Shown: positions 40,506-51,421 of the stretch, piece by piece
Layout: every line of letters begins with the position of its first letter
How positions within the stretch are numbered: position 1 is the stretch's first letter
Origin: Chrysomallon squamiferum
Taxonomy: Eukaryota > Mollusca > Gastropoda > Neomphalida > Peltospiridae
Length of the DNA: 64,000 nt
Assembly (NCBI GenBank): GCA_012295275.1
Contig: CM022679.1
Location: forward strand, 6,115,157-6,179,156
Direction: 5' to 3'
Program-made: the position numbers and the translations under genes
The notes under the pieces: model-generated
What the model was told of the DNA's origin: nothing
What the model saw: the letters and a program-made list of their open reading frames with translations, nothing else
The model's database searches: none

Positions 40506-42479
40506 CCACGAACGTGACTAGATGGACATATACCTGCCGGTCAGTTGGACGTAAGTATAGGACAATATTTAAACAGTTCTTTATCAATTTGGCTTAGCGG
40601 GTCTGTGTAAAGAATGACCATTTAAAACGCTGGACAAAGCAAAAGAAACGATTTGTTTGAAGAAATCAATCTTTGACTGTTGTAAGCGTGAATGTAAAGG
40701 TTTAATTACTATTTGTGTATAAAGGACTGTTGTGTGTATACGTTAGTGACCTTGATTCATCGTGGCTTCATGTTCAGATAGGATACATTCAGAAATCGTT
40801 GCGTACACAAAGCCTTTTTCAAAGTTTCCACCCAGTGTTTGTACAAGCGAGTTGCATGATTTAAACAGAATTTTTAAAGAATAGTTACTCTGAGTTTGGT
40901 TGACGTATGTGACACTAGATCCTCAGCTGGTGTATCAAAACGCATTATTGAAATGTATATATAAGACATTTACGAATCCAAGTGTGCTCATACAAAAGCA
41001 AATGTATTTCCCTTGTTTGTTGTTTTTTTACATTTTATTCTGTAGAAAATAAATAATATGAATAATTAAGGAAAAAAATAAACAGAAAATTATATTAAAT
41101 AAATTCATTTTTACTACCTAGCTTTAATTTATTTTAATTTAATTTATTTTAATTAAATTTAATTTAATTTTATCTAGTATAAATGATCGTATCTGACCTG
41201 TAAGAAGCAAATTTATAATAAGTAAACACTCTAGGTATGTGATAGGATTAGAAATCGTGTAATATCAAAGCCAAACAAATACAAGGTCCAACGGTGACTC
41301 AAGCTGCAGCTTTGTCTTCCAGGGAACCATGACGCTGCACAACTTTATTTATCAGACGTGTGAACAAGATGTATGAAGTCAACAAAACAATGTACGGCTT
41401 AACCTGTTCATTTTATTCATCTGTAAACCTCCGTACCTCGTAATTGTGGACAAAATCCCCAAATCAGCACAGTGAAATCAAAAGACCCAACAGATTCAGT
41501 GTCTATGCCTTTTTTTTCTCTCGATAACAACAGAAGCAACAACATCGGGTATTTTCTCACGATTCCTCCCCCCCTTCTTATGTGGGTATATGCTCTGTTG
41601 TCTCACAACACTGAAATGTAATTTAGTTCACTGAATGTAGACTAACTTCAGAAAACAGATCAAACTCTTATAAAATGTGAGAGAGTTTTGGTTTAGGCAC
41701 GTTCTTTTGCAATGGAACTGCTACTGTTTTGTCCAGTAAAGAAAAGCCTATGTCAATGGTTAATAATTTTGTTCTGTAACTGGGAATGTTAATCTGCACA
41801 ATACATGCACGCACAGTTTGTACAGTTACAGAATAACTGACTGGTAATGCAAATGAAGGTTTAATCATGTATTATATTTAAGATTACAAAAAAAAAAAAA
41901 AAAAAACATACTATGTCAGGCATGCATATGGTCGGGAATGAGCAATTTTAATTCGCTCATGCACCTATAAAAAAGTGTTCGATGACTATATGCAAGTGAA
42001 AGGAATTAATGTTTTAAATACCAGTTTATAAGTAAGAATAATGATGATAATATAATGTAGTAAAAATAAAACATACAAAGAGAAGTCGCGATGTTGTTTT
42101 TCCATTTATGAATATTGCTAATACCATTTATTAAAAATTCGTTTTCCGCTTATAAAATGCATTTTCCGTTTACTGAACAAAAATTATGTTTGTTTCTTCA
42201 GCTATGCATTCTTCCTTGATATAAAGAAGTACACTGATAAATGTGTATTGATTTACTATAATGATACAAAAATGTCAAGTATTATGTATAATGAATATAG
42301 CCAAATAGTGTTTATTATTATTATTATTATTATTAGAATGAAATTTTTTAAACATTTCAGTTAGTATAAATTATAAAGTTAGAAAGCAATGATTAAATGT
42401 GATACTGTAGCTAGTTTATATAGAATGCGCATGTAGTCTTACATCTGGTAATCGAACGCGTCCTAGGAAATACCCAACC

Positions 42480-42980
42480 GAACAAAACCGAACTGAGCCG
42501 ATCGGACGAAAACAAAATGGCGTCAAACAATGTTCGGAAACGTGTTTTTACTTTTTTTAGAAGGTAGAAATTTATAACTATAATAATTTATTTCCATATT
42601 TCTGCTTATCGGGTGTAGATGCAGAGGTGTATGCCAGCTAACTACTTTTCTAAGAAATAATTTAAGATCATGTCAAAAAAGGTAGACCTTTGTGAAAGGG
42701 GGAAATTAAACTTTCTTTTACGACATTATGTTTGCTTGAACTATTACTATTACAATTATTCCAGTAGTTTACTTTAAAATATTATGTCCCGGAGATTAAA
42801 TTTACATATTTGGATATTTAATAATTAAAATAATAATGTATGGGTTTCTCTGCCTTTGAACGACAATCCGTTTTCGCAACTGATCTGGGGAAGAAAGAGA
42901 AAACACGTGTTTAGAAATTCGCCGAATAAAAACAGTTTCAGTAAGAATATTGGATTACATCTCTTGATAATTAATCAAAG
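42480..42980 (+). promoter_or_regulatory. Candidate UTP14 promoter and leader
   Basis: CpG-containing stretch with repeated accgaac-type sequence at 42478-42500. It is followed by acaaaATGGCGtca at 42513-42524, a good match to the YY1 consensus often found near starts of ribosome-biogenesis genes. If transcribed, the ATG at 42517 opens a 16-codon upstream ORF ending at 42567. A donor-like AAG/gtagaa at 42563/42564 and an acceptor-like tttcag ending at 42941 could define a leader intron. The start codon itself lies in caaagATGGCGatgg, a second copy of the motif. No TATA box is seen. Confidence 0.5.
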
Positions 42981-45323
42981 ATGGCGATGGAGATGGATGA
43001 TAACAGTTCGAACTTAAAAAAGGAATTAGTGGATATTGAAAATGAGGAGGATGATAGTGATGGAGAAAAGAAGCATGCTCAACTACTAGATGCTATAGTT
43101 TCACTCGGAGGACAGCACAAGCCTCGTTTGACTCAGAGATCTGTTCCTGGGTTGCAAGTATCTGAATTTGCTTTTGGAGCATCGGAAGATGTTGGAAAAG
43201 TTCAGCTGACTGATCTTGTGAAGTGTTTAACGGACACAAGAAAACATGGAAAGTTGAAGAAACAGCTAAGAGCTGTTGACAGTGAAAAGAAAGTTGTCCC
43301 AGCTCCTCCGTCAAAGCTTGAAACAGAAAGGTTAAAGAGAACTATTGCTTATGAGAATACCAAAGCAGATATTTCTAAATGGGAACCAGTCATTAAAGAA
43401 AATAGAAAGTCTTCCCAGCTTGTGTTTCCACTACATCAACCTCAGATGAAACTTTTAACAACAGATCAACAGACAAAACGTATCAAGCCATTTACTCCAC
43501 TAGAATTTGAAATTGCTGCTTTGCTTAAAGGCAGTGACAACATTGACACTGGCAGCAGGGAACTAACACCAGCTGAAGAAAAGGCTTTGAGGGCAATGAG
43601 TTTAGAGGAGGCACAGGCAAGACGAGCAGAATTACAGAAGTATAGGGCACTTCTTTCATACAAACAAGCAAAAGCAAAACGACAGAACAAAATTAAGAGT
43701 AAAAAATACCGACAAATACTTAGAAAAGAAAAAGAAAAGACAGAAAGGAAAAATTTAGAAATTTTGAAACAAAAGGATCCTGAAGCATACATTGAAAAAC
43801 TGCAAGAAGCTGATCGAAATCGAATACAGGAGCGTATGAGTTTGAAACATAGAGGAGGAAGCAAATTTGCCAGAAAGACTTTGTTATATGGCAAGTTTAA
43901 TTTAAAGAATAAACAAGCTGTGAATGAGATGATATTGAAAAATCGAGAACTTACCCAAAAAATTGAGATGACTTTGGAGAATGATTCAGATGAGAATGTC
44001 AATACAGCTGATGAAGTAATTGAGGGCGATTCTTCTCTCACCGAGGCTCATAATCCTTGGATGAACAGTTTGCAACAGTCAGATTCATTACCAGTAAACA
44101 AAATCAGTGAAAATGAAAATGGAAAAACAGGGGATGAAAATGAAGTCAGTACAAGTCCTATAGATAAATGTAGAAAAACCCTTAACACTGACAGTGATGC
44201 TAAAAATTTTGAAATGTCTTTTGACTATAATAGTAAATTGTCAGTTGAACAGATGACTGATAAAAATGTTCAAACAAGTAATTCAGATAAAGAAAAATTG
44301 GGAAAAATTGGTGAAAAACTATTGAAGAGGAAATCACAAAAATGTCAGACAAATATTAAAAGTGGAGATTCTGAAATACAGAAATCTGTTGAATCTTCTA
44401 AAAAGGTAGCCAAAAAATCACAAGTGATAGAAGGTGACTCTGATGATATAGAAAATATTTTTGAAAAACTTGAGAAAAAGAAGATTAGTCCTGCTAAGCT
44501 CCCAGCAAGAAAAAAGATGAAAAATTTGGAAAAGAAGAACACCAAAGAGAATAATGATGATGAAGATGTTTCAGATGAGGAGGGTTTAAATGAGTCATTA
44601 ACCAGAAAGAAAACCCTTGAAGATATGGATGACCTTGCACAACAAACAGAAATTAAACCACAACAAAAAAGTAAAAAGAAAAAGAAAAGAAGGAAACAGG
44701 CTGACAAAAAAATAGAAAAACAAAATGTTCCCAAAGATTTTATTGCCCCAAATAAAGTGTTACCAGAAGAAAAAACCATTGATGATACATTAAACCCAGA
44801 TATTGTTGACGATGATGATGCTGAGGTAGATCATGAGGAAAAACAGAGATTGATCATAAAACAGGCATTTGCTGATGATGATGTTGTTGACGAATTTCTA
44901 AAAGAGAAATCCGATATCATAGACAATGTTAAGCCAAAAGACATTGATTTGACTTTACCAGGATGGGGTGAATGGGGAGGTTCAGGGCTTGAACCTTCCT
45001 CTAAAAAGAGAAGAAAATTCCTAATAAAGGCCCCAACTATTCCAAGAAAGGATGATCATCTGGATAAAGTTATTATCAGTGAACACAAAGATAAAGCTTT
45101 TGAAAAACTGCAGGTGAGTGATCTTCCTTTCCCGTACATGAACACAAAACAGTTTGAACAGACTATTCGTGTTCCTGTTGGAAAAGACTGGAATCCAGAA
45201 ATGGCTTTCAAGAAAATGGTGGAACCTAAAGTGGTAACCAAAATGGGGACAATTATTACACCCATTGATAAAGAAGAGACTTTTAGGAAATACCAAGATA
45301 TCAAGAAAAATACACCAAGATAA
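42981..45323 (+). CDS. UTP14: UTP14, U3 small nucleolar RNA-associated protein 14 (small-subunit processome)
   Basis: A single 780-residue open frame, close to the usual length (human UTP14A is 771). In yeast Utp14 works in the nucleolar 90S pre-ribosome/SSU processome and activates the DEAH helicase Dhr1 during 18S rRNA maturation. Family marks seen here: a conserved N-terminal half with SLGGQHKPRLTQRS near residues 42-55; a basic helical stretch around residues 215-320 with ERMSLKHRGGSKFARK; the NPW motif (AHNPWMNSL) near residue 356; acidic/lysine-rich linkers; and the C-terminal PGWGEWGGSG near residue 660 and KDWNPEMAFKKMVEPK near 735. An in-frame TAA lies three codons upstream, so the ATG is secure. 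There are no introns. No GT/AG pair is needed anywhere to keep the frame. The long minus-strand frames opposite it are shadows. Confidence 0.97.
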   Translation: MAMEMDDNSSNLKKELVDIENEEDDSDGEKKHAQLLDAIVSLGGQHKPRLTQRSVPGLQVSEFAFGASEDVGKVQLTDLVKCLTDTRKHGKLKKQLRAVDSEKKVVPAPPSKLETERLKRTIAYENTKADISKWEPVIKENRKSSQLVFPLHQPQMKLLTTDQQTKRIKPFTPLEFEIAALLKGSDNIDTGSRELTPAEEKALRAMSLEEAQARRAELQKYRALLSYKQAKAKRQNKIKSKKYRQILRKEKEKTERKNLEILKQKDPEAYIEKLQEADRNRIQERMSLKHRGGSKFARKTLLYGKFNLKNKQAVNEMILKNRELTQKIEMTLENDSDENVNTADEVIEGDSSLTEAHNPWMNSLQQSDSLPVNKISENENGKTGDENEVSTSPIDKCRKTLNTDSDAKNFEMSFDYNSKLSVEQMTDKNVQTSNSDKEKLGKIGEKLLKRKSQKCQTNIKSGDSEIQKSVESSKKVAKKSQVIEGDSDDIENIFEKLEKKKISPAKLPARKKMKNLEKKNTKENNDDEDVSDEEGLNESLTRKKTLEDMDDLAQQTEIKPQQKSKKKKKRRKQADKKIEKQNVPKDFIAPNKVLPEEKTIDDTLNPDIVDDDDAEVDHEEKQRLIIKQAFADDDVVDEFLKEKSDIIDNVKPKDIDLTLPGWGEWGGSGLEPSSKKRRKFLIKAPTIPRKDDHLDKVIISEHKDKAFEKLQVSDLPFPYMNTKQFEQTIRVPVGKDWNPEMAFKKMVEPKVVTKMGTIITPIDKEETFRKYQDIKKNTPR

Positions 45324-45418
45324 AAAACATTCAGTATTGTTCATATATAATGAAATAAGGAATTATTGATAGTAAAAAAACAACAAAGAAGGAAAAAACA
45401 ATTTTGGTGAAATGTAAT

Positions 45419-45424
45419 AATAAA
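45419..45424 (+). terminator. Candidate UTP14 polyadenylation signal
   Basis: AATAAA about 95 bases after the stop codon. A second AATAAA lies at 45744-45749, directly before the duplicated tail, so the 3' end could be either. Confidence 0.45.
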
Positions 45425-45753
45425 ATATAAATAGCTTACAAACTTGTTTTGTACATTTGTGAATATATATAAAATTATTAGAGCTACCACAACAATAAGG
45501 GAATATTAGAATACATACATACATACAATATATACATGTATACTTAAATATGATGATCAATATAGCTTTTTTTCCACCCATCTGAAATAAATCACATAAA
45601 CACAGTAACATTGTAAATGACGTAACAGAGAATATAACTTGATAATAATGATTTACTGTTACCTATGCAACAGTTACTTGTATTGCCTTTTTTTGTTGTG
45701 ATGTTTGAATAATTTATGATGAATGATGCTTGTATATTGTACAAATAAATTAC

Positions 45754-45888
45754 AAAATGGGGACCATCATTACACCCATTGATAGAGAAAATACATTTAA
45801 AAAATAACAAATACTCTGTACAAAGACACCAAGATAAAAATGTCAATATTGTTTATATGTAATGAAATAAAAGGAAAAAACAATATAA
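45754..45888 (+). pseudogene. Duplicated, broken 3' end of UTP14
   Basis: Repeats the last roughly 28 codons of UTP14 and the start of its 3' UTR (45238-45405), offset by about 520 bases. It reads KMGTIITPIDRENTFKK and then a stop where the parent has Tyr (TAC to TAA). Conserved sequence continues past the old stop (accaagataaaaa, then attgtttatatgtaatgaaa). It has no start codon or body. A partial tandem duplication fits better than a retrocopy because 3' UTR sequence is repeated on both sides. Confidence 0.85.
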
Positions 45889-46390
45889 CGTGTCCTTTTA
45901 ACTCGAAACTCAGATTTCTCCATAATTAACATTCTAACATCATACAAGTTATTACAATTGTGGAATATTATTTAAATAGTTTGAATCATCATTCTAGCAG
46001 CACTCTGAGACCGAGACAAACATGCTAGTATTAACTGTCAGACAAAACAAGCTATTTACACCCATGTAATTTCCAGATAATATCCCACAATCTTCTGCCA
46101 TATCACAGGCTTATTCTGGCTCAGAGAGCATTATAAGAACAATGAAGTGTTCTTTAATACGATCGATCTAGCTACCCCACTGTGTGTTCTATAGATATCT
46201 GTCCTATGCCAGGATGGAACCACAATATTCAATTAGAACAAGATAATAAATAGGTATTCTAGCATATAATGATACTGTGCTAACAATTGATTTTCAGAAG
46301 ACGAAATGAAAATGATTTAAAAGGAAAAATATCTCTTTATTAATTTTGCATTTCTGGAAAATACAGATTAATTTTTGTTACAGAGGGATA
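45889..46390. other. Unrelated insertion within the duplicated UTP14 flank
   Basis: About 500 bases that interrupt the second copy of the UTP14 3' flank. I see no terminal inverted repeats, no target duplication and no ORF. It contains an isolated GC-richer phrase (acgatcgatctagctacccc). Confidence 0.4.
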
Positions 46391-46690
46391 CTGGTAAAAA
46401 AATAATAAAAAAATATAAAGAGCTTATGTTATTATTTTTTTGTACATTTGCGCATATATATATATATATAACACAGATCAATTTCAAGTATATATTCAAT
46501 CATATCCACATATATTTTTTTTCCACAAACATATTGTAACAATTATTAAGTTTATAATAATGAATGAATGAATGTTCAATAACACACCAGCATGAAAAAT
46601 ACAGCATGCTATTGGCTGTCAAACTGGTAATGTGTTTATAACAATGATTTAGCCCTCTCAATGCAATCTACATTATTATTATGGTCTTTG
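46391..46690 (+). repeat. Continuation of the duplicated UTP14 3' flank (second copy)
   Basis: The stretch ggtaaaa...aataataaaa...atataaagagctta, then ttttgtacatttgcgcatat, matches 45406-45470 of the UTP14 3' UTR in order, and later phrases (tttttttccac, aacaatgattta, atgcaa) keep the same order. It resumes where the match in the broken copy stops at about 45888, with about 500 unrelated bases between. Confidence 0.6.
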
Positions 46691-46818
46691 TTTTTGTACC
46701 ACTTACTGTTGTTGTTATTTATTTATTTATTTATTTATTATTGTTATTGCTGCTATTGTTACTGTTTATTATTGTTGCTGCTGCTGGAACTACTACTGTA
46801 TTATTATTATTAGCAGTA

Positions 46819-47147
46819 TAGGTACCAGACCAATTATCCGGACTCCTGAGCCATTCCGGATTTCTGGATTTTCCGGTTTTCTGGTACCAAGGCATCTAAA
46901 TACGTAAATAATTAGGCATAAACATTTTAAAATTAAAAATATAAAGAAAACTGACGATACACAACTGTGACAATTTTACACGTAAACAATACGGCGAGTG
47001 AATGAACGCCACGCGGCTTGAAAGAGTAGTTCCGGTCTGATGAGGACTGCACCCGCGCGCGCGAATTATGAAAACAGCATCGGGAAGAAACTTCCGGTTT
47101 TCTGGTCTTTCCGTAAAAGGGAGGCCGGATAATTGGTCCGGTACCTG
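46819..47147. mobile_element. pogo/Tigger-like miniature inverted-repeat element (329 bp)
   Basis: The left end TAGGTACCAGACCAATTATC(CGG) and the inverted right end CAGGTACCGGACCAATTATC(CGG) form a near-perfect 23-base terminal repeat flanked by TA on both sides, as for Tc1/mariner/pogo superfamily insertions. A secondary motif, ttccggttttctggt, lies near both ends. The centre is unusually CpG-rich (cccgcgcgcgcg). It has no transposase. Minus-strand frames across it are not genes. Confidence 0.8.
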
Positions 47148-47519
47148 TAGTACTTTTAGTAGTATTAGTTTTGTAAATGCAGAAATATTCAAGTGATGAC
47201 ATTATCTAAACTGACACCGTTAATAATATTATTAATGATTTGTTTAATTTTTTAATTTTTAATTTATTTGTTTAATTTTATTTGTTATTATTATTTTTAA
47301 AAAATTAACCCAATGAATGAATCTTAAAAAACAACAACAAAAGAACAATCTACATCTGCTTTGTATATATTAAATCTACTACTAGTAAATAAAAACAATA
47401 ATGAAAACTACTACTATATAACAGATATAACTATATGTTTATTGTTTTTATTATTATTATATTTTGCAAAGTAATAGGATGATAACCAAAAAACATAATC
47501 CTTCCTTAGACTGGGGAGG

Positions 47520-47660
47520 GGTCCGGAAAAGGGACGTTTTGACATTGTCGTGTTTATCACATTCGGGCCGACGTCACCCTCTTTTTGTCATCCTTATATA
47601 GCCACAGCTATGACGTAAAAGAAGTCACCTTCCCTTCATGAACACTGTGAAGTTGTGATT
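47520..47660 (+). promoter_or_regulatory. Orphan promoter-like island: CRE, TATA/CArG-like box, CRE
   Basis: A GC-raised patch has GACGTCAC at 47570-47577, CCTTATATAG (TATA box, one mismatch from a CArG box) at 47592-47601, and TGACGTAA at 47611-47618, all within 50 bases. This arrangement resembles cAMP/serum-responsive promoters. Only a six-codon ORF follows (from 47638), and no downstream exon is recognised. It could drive a non-coding RNA, belong to a dead element, or be chance. Confidence 0.4.
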
Positions 47661-48499
47661 TTTCGTGTAAAACTTTTCGAGTTGAAATGTTCTGAAATGA
47701 TACCATTCTCTCATTTATATAAATATGTATTTCTGATGTAATTCTCATTATATATGTCAATAATAAAATATTTATATGATAATGATTATGTGAAAACCTT
47801 CTGAATATTCTTCAAAGAAACGTAAATTAGATTAGAATTTACAAATGTTTGCCTTCTTTTAATTCTGTTTACTTCTGACCATGCTTTCTAGTTATTCAGT
47901 TACGACTAAGTAATAAACTGTACAAAAATGTGCAATATTCAGTGCAAATATTTATTTAAAAATAATAAAAAACAATCATAAAACAAATTTAAAAAATAAT
48001 AATAATAATAATAATAACAAAAAAGAAATAATAAAAAGAAAATTTTGAAAAAAAAATGCAGTATACTATGCATATATTCATTTAAGAATAATAATTAATA
48101 ATTCTAGAAAAACAAAAAGAAAAAAATGAATTACCTTTATGTTTAAAATGTACACGGTTTCGTATTTCTTGTAAAGTCAGCGAACTTAGTGTCTGATATA
48201 ATCATTTAGAAAATTCAACACATTTACGCTTTGTTTATTAGCAAATTAAAGCCAGTCGATTTCTTCCTTCTTTTTTTTTTTTTTTTAAATTTATTTCTTA
48301 AATTAGTTATTTTTATTTAATTATAACATTCCTATAATTTTAAAATGTTTTAATTTAATTTTATTATTATAATTATTTTATCTAAAACGTTTTAGTTTCC
48401 TTCTTTTTCTTTCTTTTTTTGTTGTGATTCTGTTTTCTCTATATGATTTGTTATTTAATAAGCTTAAAAAAAATAAAAGATGAACTTTCTTGTGTGCGT

Positions 48500-48703
48500 T
48501 AGCCTACATTCTCATGCATATTCATACAAACATAAATTCATAAAGAAATATCGATGTAAATTGTATATATGCCTGCGACCTGTGCATGTAAGAACAAAGT
48601 GGCTGTGAGATGTAAACATACATACAAGCATACATATATACATAAACATGCATATATATATTTACATAAAAATACACACACATATATATATATATATATA
48701 TGG

Positions 48704-48743
<40 letters not shown>

Positions 48744-48870
48744 TTACATACATACATACAAACATATATACCGGCACATACGTATAAAAACACACACTAC
48801 ACACACACACACCTTCATATATACATACATGCATATACATATACACAATCATATTCATACATATAAAAAT
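48500..48870. repeat. CATA/CA/TA microsatellite cluster
   Basis: Interleaved (CATA)n, (TA)n and an uninterrupted (AC)n at about 48704-48740. It gives overlapping His/Thr/Tyr-rich and Val/Cys-rich open frames on both strands that are repeat artefacts. Confidence 0.97.
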
Positions 48871-49039
48871 ACATACACAGAACAGTTTCAAATATATAAT
48901 CAAGCAAATAAGTGTATAGCTTTTTTAGAATGAAATTAAAGGAGACAGACGCACACACGCACACACACACACACAAGACACATCACATACGAACATACCA
49001 CATGCCACACACAATATGCAAGACACACATATATACGGT

Positions 49040-49240
49040 GACAACTGTTAAATTTATAACAATGATTTACCACCATCTGCAGCAGTTAGAGTGTTTGTTT
49101 TTGTGTGGGGGGTTGTCTTTTTGCTTGTTTGTTCGTTTGTTGTTGTATTTTTTGTGTCTGTTTTTTGTTTGTTTTTTTATATTTAAATAATTTACGACGG
49201 ATGATACCTGTATGTTATGTTATTAAAAAATTACAGTGTA
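49040..49240 (+). repeat. Third diverged copy of UTP14 3' flank sequence
   Basis: The phrase tttaaataatttacgacgga then tgatacctgtatgtt at about 49183-49220 parallels tttgaataatttatgatgaa then tgatgcttgtatatt at 45703-45740. The preceding aacaatgatttac...gcagcagttag also matches. No coding part is left. Confidence 0.5.
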
Positions 49241-49257
49241 AAGAGCACATACTGGTA

Positions 49258-49292
<35 letters not shown>

Positions 49293-50003
49293 AATGATGA
49301 CGATGTGTATCTGTGTGTTTTGTATAAAATTTCTAACACTGAGTAAACATATATATCAGAAATATGTTCAGTATGCCATGAATGCGGTCAAAAGTCAAAT
49401 ATCACGTGACCACATTCCGGTCAGTTATTATGTATCAGGTAACATCTGTCAAAGGTCTTCCGGGTACCTGTATGATGTCATGCATATATATATCTATATA
49501 TCTTGTATATTAAAGTTTTGATGGTTGTCATTGAAACCACTTTGTAGATATCTTTAGTGTCAGTATATATTGAGTAAAGTAATTCTGTATAGTTAATGCT
49601 TACATTATAAAAATTTCCTTAAATTTTCCATATATATATTTACTAGATGTCTCTATCTCTCTGTCTCTTTGTCTTCCCCAATTGTTTCTGTTTTTCCGAA
49701 TTCCTACATTTCAACAGATTTTGAAAAACAAAACAACACGTTTCTTACCAAACAAATCTTTGTCTGGATAGCATCTCAACACGAACTGTAAATCACACGG
49801 TTTCAAAATTATCTTGAGACATTTCTGTCGACATAAATCTGCCTACAATCGATATCATATTGATAATCGATAACAAAAGCTCAAGGCAGCGGATTTTTTT
49901 TCAAATCACACACACATATATATAGATATATATTTTGTAGTAATAAACATTTTGACACCTAATAATCGTTAAAACTAAAATTCTTTCAGACACACCATAA
50001 GCC

Positions 50004-50222
50004 ATGCCTTTTCTGTTAACAATGCTAGAATCAAACTTAGGTTGTGAAAATTGCTTTGTGTGTGGTACATTAATAACTAAACACAATCGGATGTACATGT
50101 GCCGCTGTGTTCAACCAAATGCTTTCACCTGTGCTGCCAGAGCGTGTCTGTACAAAACTTGTTTACGATATTGTCGCATGCATAGACCCCCTGATGTGGA
50201 AGGTCGAATGCAGTTTCTTTAA
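50004..50222 (+). CDS. Cys-rich 72-codon ORF, possible transposase zinc-finger remnant
   Basis: The ORF begins two codons after an in-frame TAA and ends in TTT CTT TAA. It has nine Cys and one His patterned as CENCFVCG, 12 residues later YMCRC, and then CAARACLYKTC, RYCRMHRPP. The C-x2-C ... Y-x-C-x-C ... C-x3-C-x3-C-x2-H layout resembles a cross-brace zinc-binding module, and the final part recalls the Cys-rich tail of piggyBac-type transposases. I cannot assign it to a family. Its base composition is less AT-rich than the flanks, which favours real or recently coding sequence. No DDE domain is visible upstream. A 6-base hairpin (GACTGGtttCCAGTC) lies just beyond the stop. Confidence 0.35.
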   Translation: MPFLLTMLESNLGCENCFVCGTLITKHNRMYMCRCVQPNAFTCAARACLYKTCLRYCRMHRPPDVEGRMQFL

Positions 50223-50785
50223 TATACCTGTATTCAAAAGAAAACTTTCATTGCGGTACTAGACTGGTTTCCAGTCCTCGGGGTTACGTTTAGTGTCAAA
50301 ATCAAATAAAATATGAAAAAAACAAAAGAAGGAAGAAATCCCGCTAGTTTATTATTCAGCTATTTATTTTTAATTCTCCGATTTTTGAGTCTTCATTTCA
50401 CTGTTGTGGGATTTATTCTGAAGTATGTGCCTCAGGCAAGTGGTTCGATACACATGAATTCATGTATGAAATAATGAAGACAGTAATGAAGAGTGATGAC
50501 TGAACAATTTTAGAATCTATTTCTTAATGAATCTGTTTGATATATATATATGGAGGAAGCGAGAGAAAGGACAATTTATTATTATTATTATTATTTATTT
50601 TATTATTGTTATTATTATTTGCATAAATACATCGTCTTTAAAATTAATTCTCAAATATGAATCGATGAAGTGTGTGCGAGTGTGTGTATTTTTGTGTGTT
50701 TCTGACAATGCAGATAGTGAATCATTCTATGTACAATTCTCTCTCTCTAAAAAAAAAAAAAAAAAAAAAAAGACATAAAAAAAAA

Positions 50786-50825
<40 letters not shown>

Positions 50826-51390
50826 GATTTTAGGAGACAAAACAATCGCTTAATTTAACGTACAGACGTTATAATCTATATTTCTGTCATTACGTCTTGG
50901 TCAGACAATATCAAGTTTCGGCACCTCTGAGTTTAATGACTGTATAACGATGAGACAAACGAATAGCCTTATTATTATTAATGTCATTACTCTAGTCTAG
51001 GATTTTTTACGAGCACCGTTTCACAACGAATACAAAACAATGTTCCATAAAAAGGCTAATAAAAATGACACTGATTGTGTCCCGTTGTTCACGGAGACGT
51101 TATCTGACTGTAAAGGGACATAACTGATGAGTTGCTCAGTTAATCGACACGTGCTGGCATAATTCTTTACGAATATCAGTCACACTATCTCATCGTTAAA
51201 GAAAGGAAAACATATATAGTCCTATTAGGGAAAGATTAGATGAAAAAAAAAATTAGGAAAAACAAAAACAACAATAACAACCACAACAATAATATTAATA
51301 TAAAAAAAACCCTCAAATTATATATATTTTAAGAATATTTATTGTGGTACATGTTTTCGTTAGTTTATAACATTTTAAAAGTTTCCTATT

Positions 51391-51421
<31 letters not shown>

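Larger units (their letters stand above)
31231..42479. other. Intergenic region between the USP53/54-like promoter and UTP14
   Basis: No convincing coding exon is seen. CpG dinucleotides are clearly more frequent than in the flanking gene bodies. It contains several long microsatellites, a hAT-like miniature element (39543-39848), a 45-base tandem repeat (40360-40505), a tRNA-like fragment (36431-36462, minus) and a motif-rich island at 37480-37740. Minus-strand open frames at 37735-37986 and 38292-38636 have no recognisable domain. Confidence 0.7.

Noticed and set aside
43466-44779. Long minus-strand open frames opposite UTP14 (43466-44041 and 44345-44779)
   Set aside because: They are Ser/Phe-rich mirror frames created by the Lys/Glu-rich codons of UTP14 and show no domain.
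46896-47202. Two minus-strand open frames of 89 and 98 codons
   Set aside because: They run through the pogo-like miniature element, including its terminal repeat.
48522-48933. Several overlapping open frames on both strands
   Set aside because: Translations of CA/CATA/TA microsatellites.
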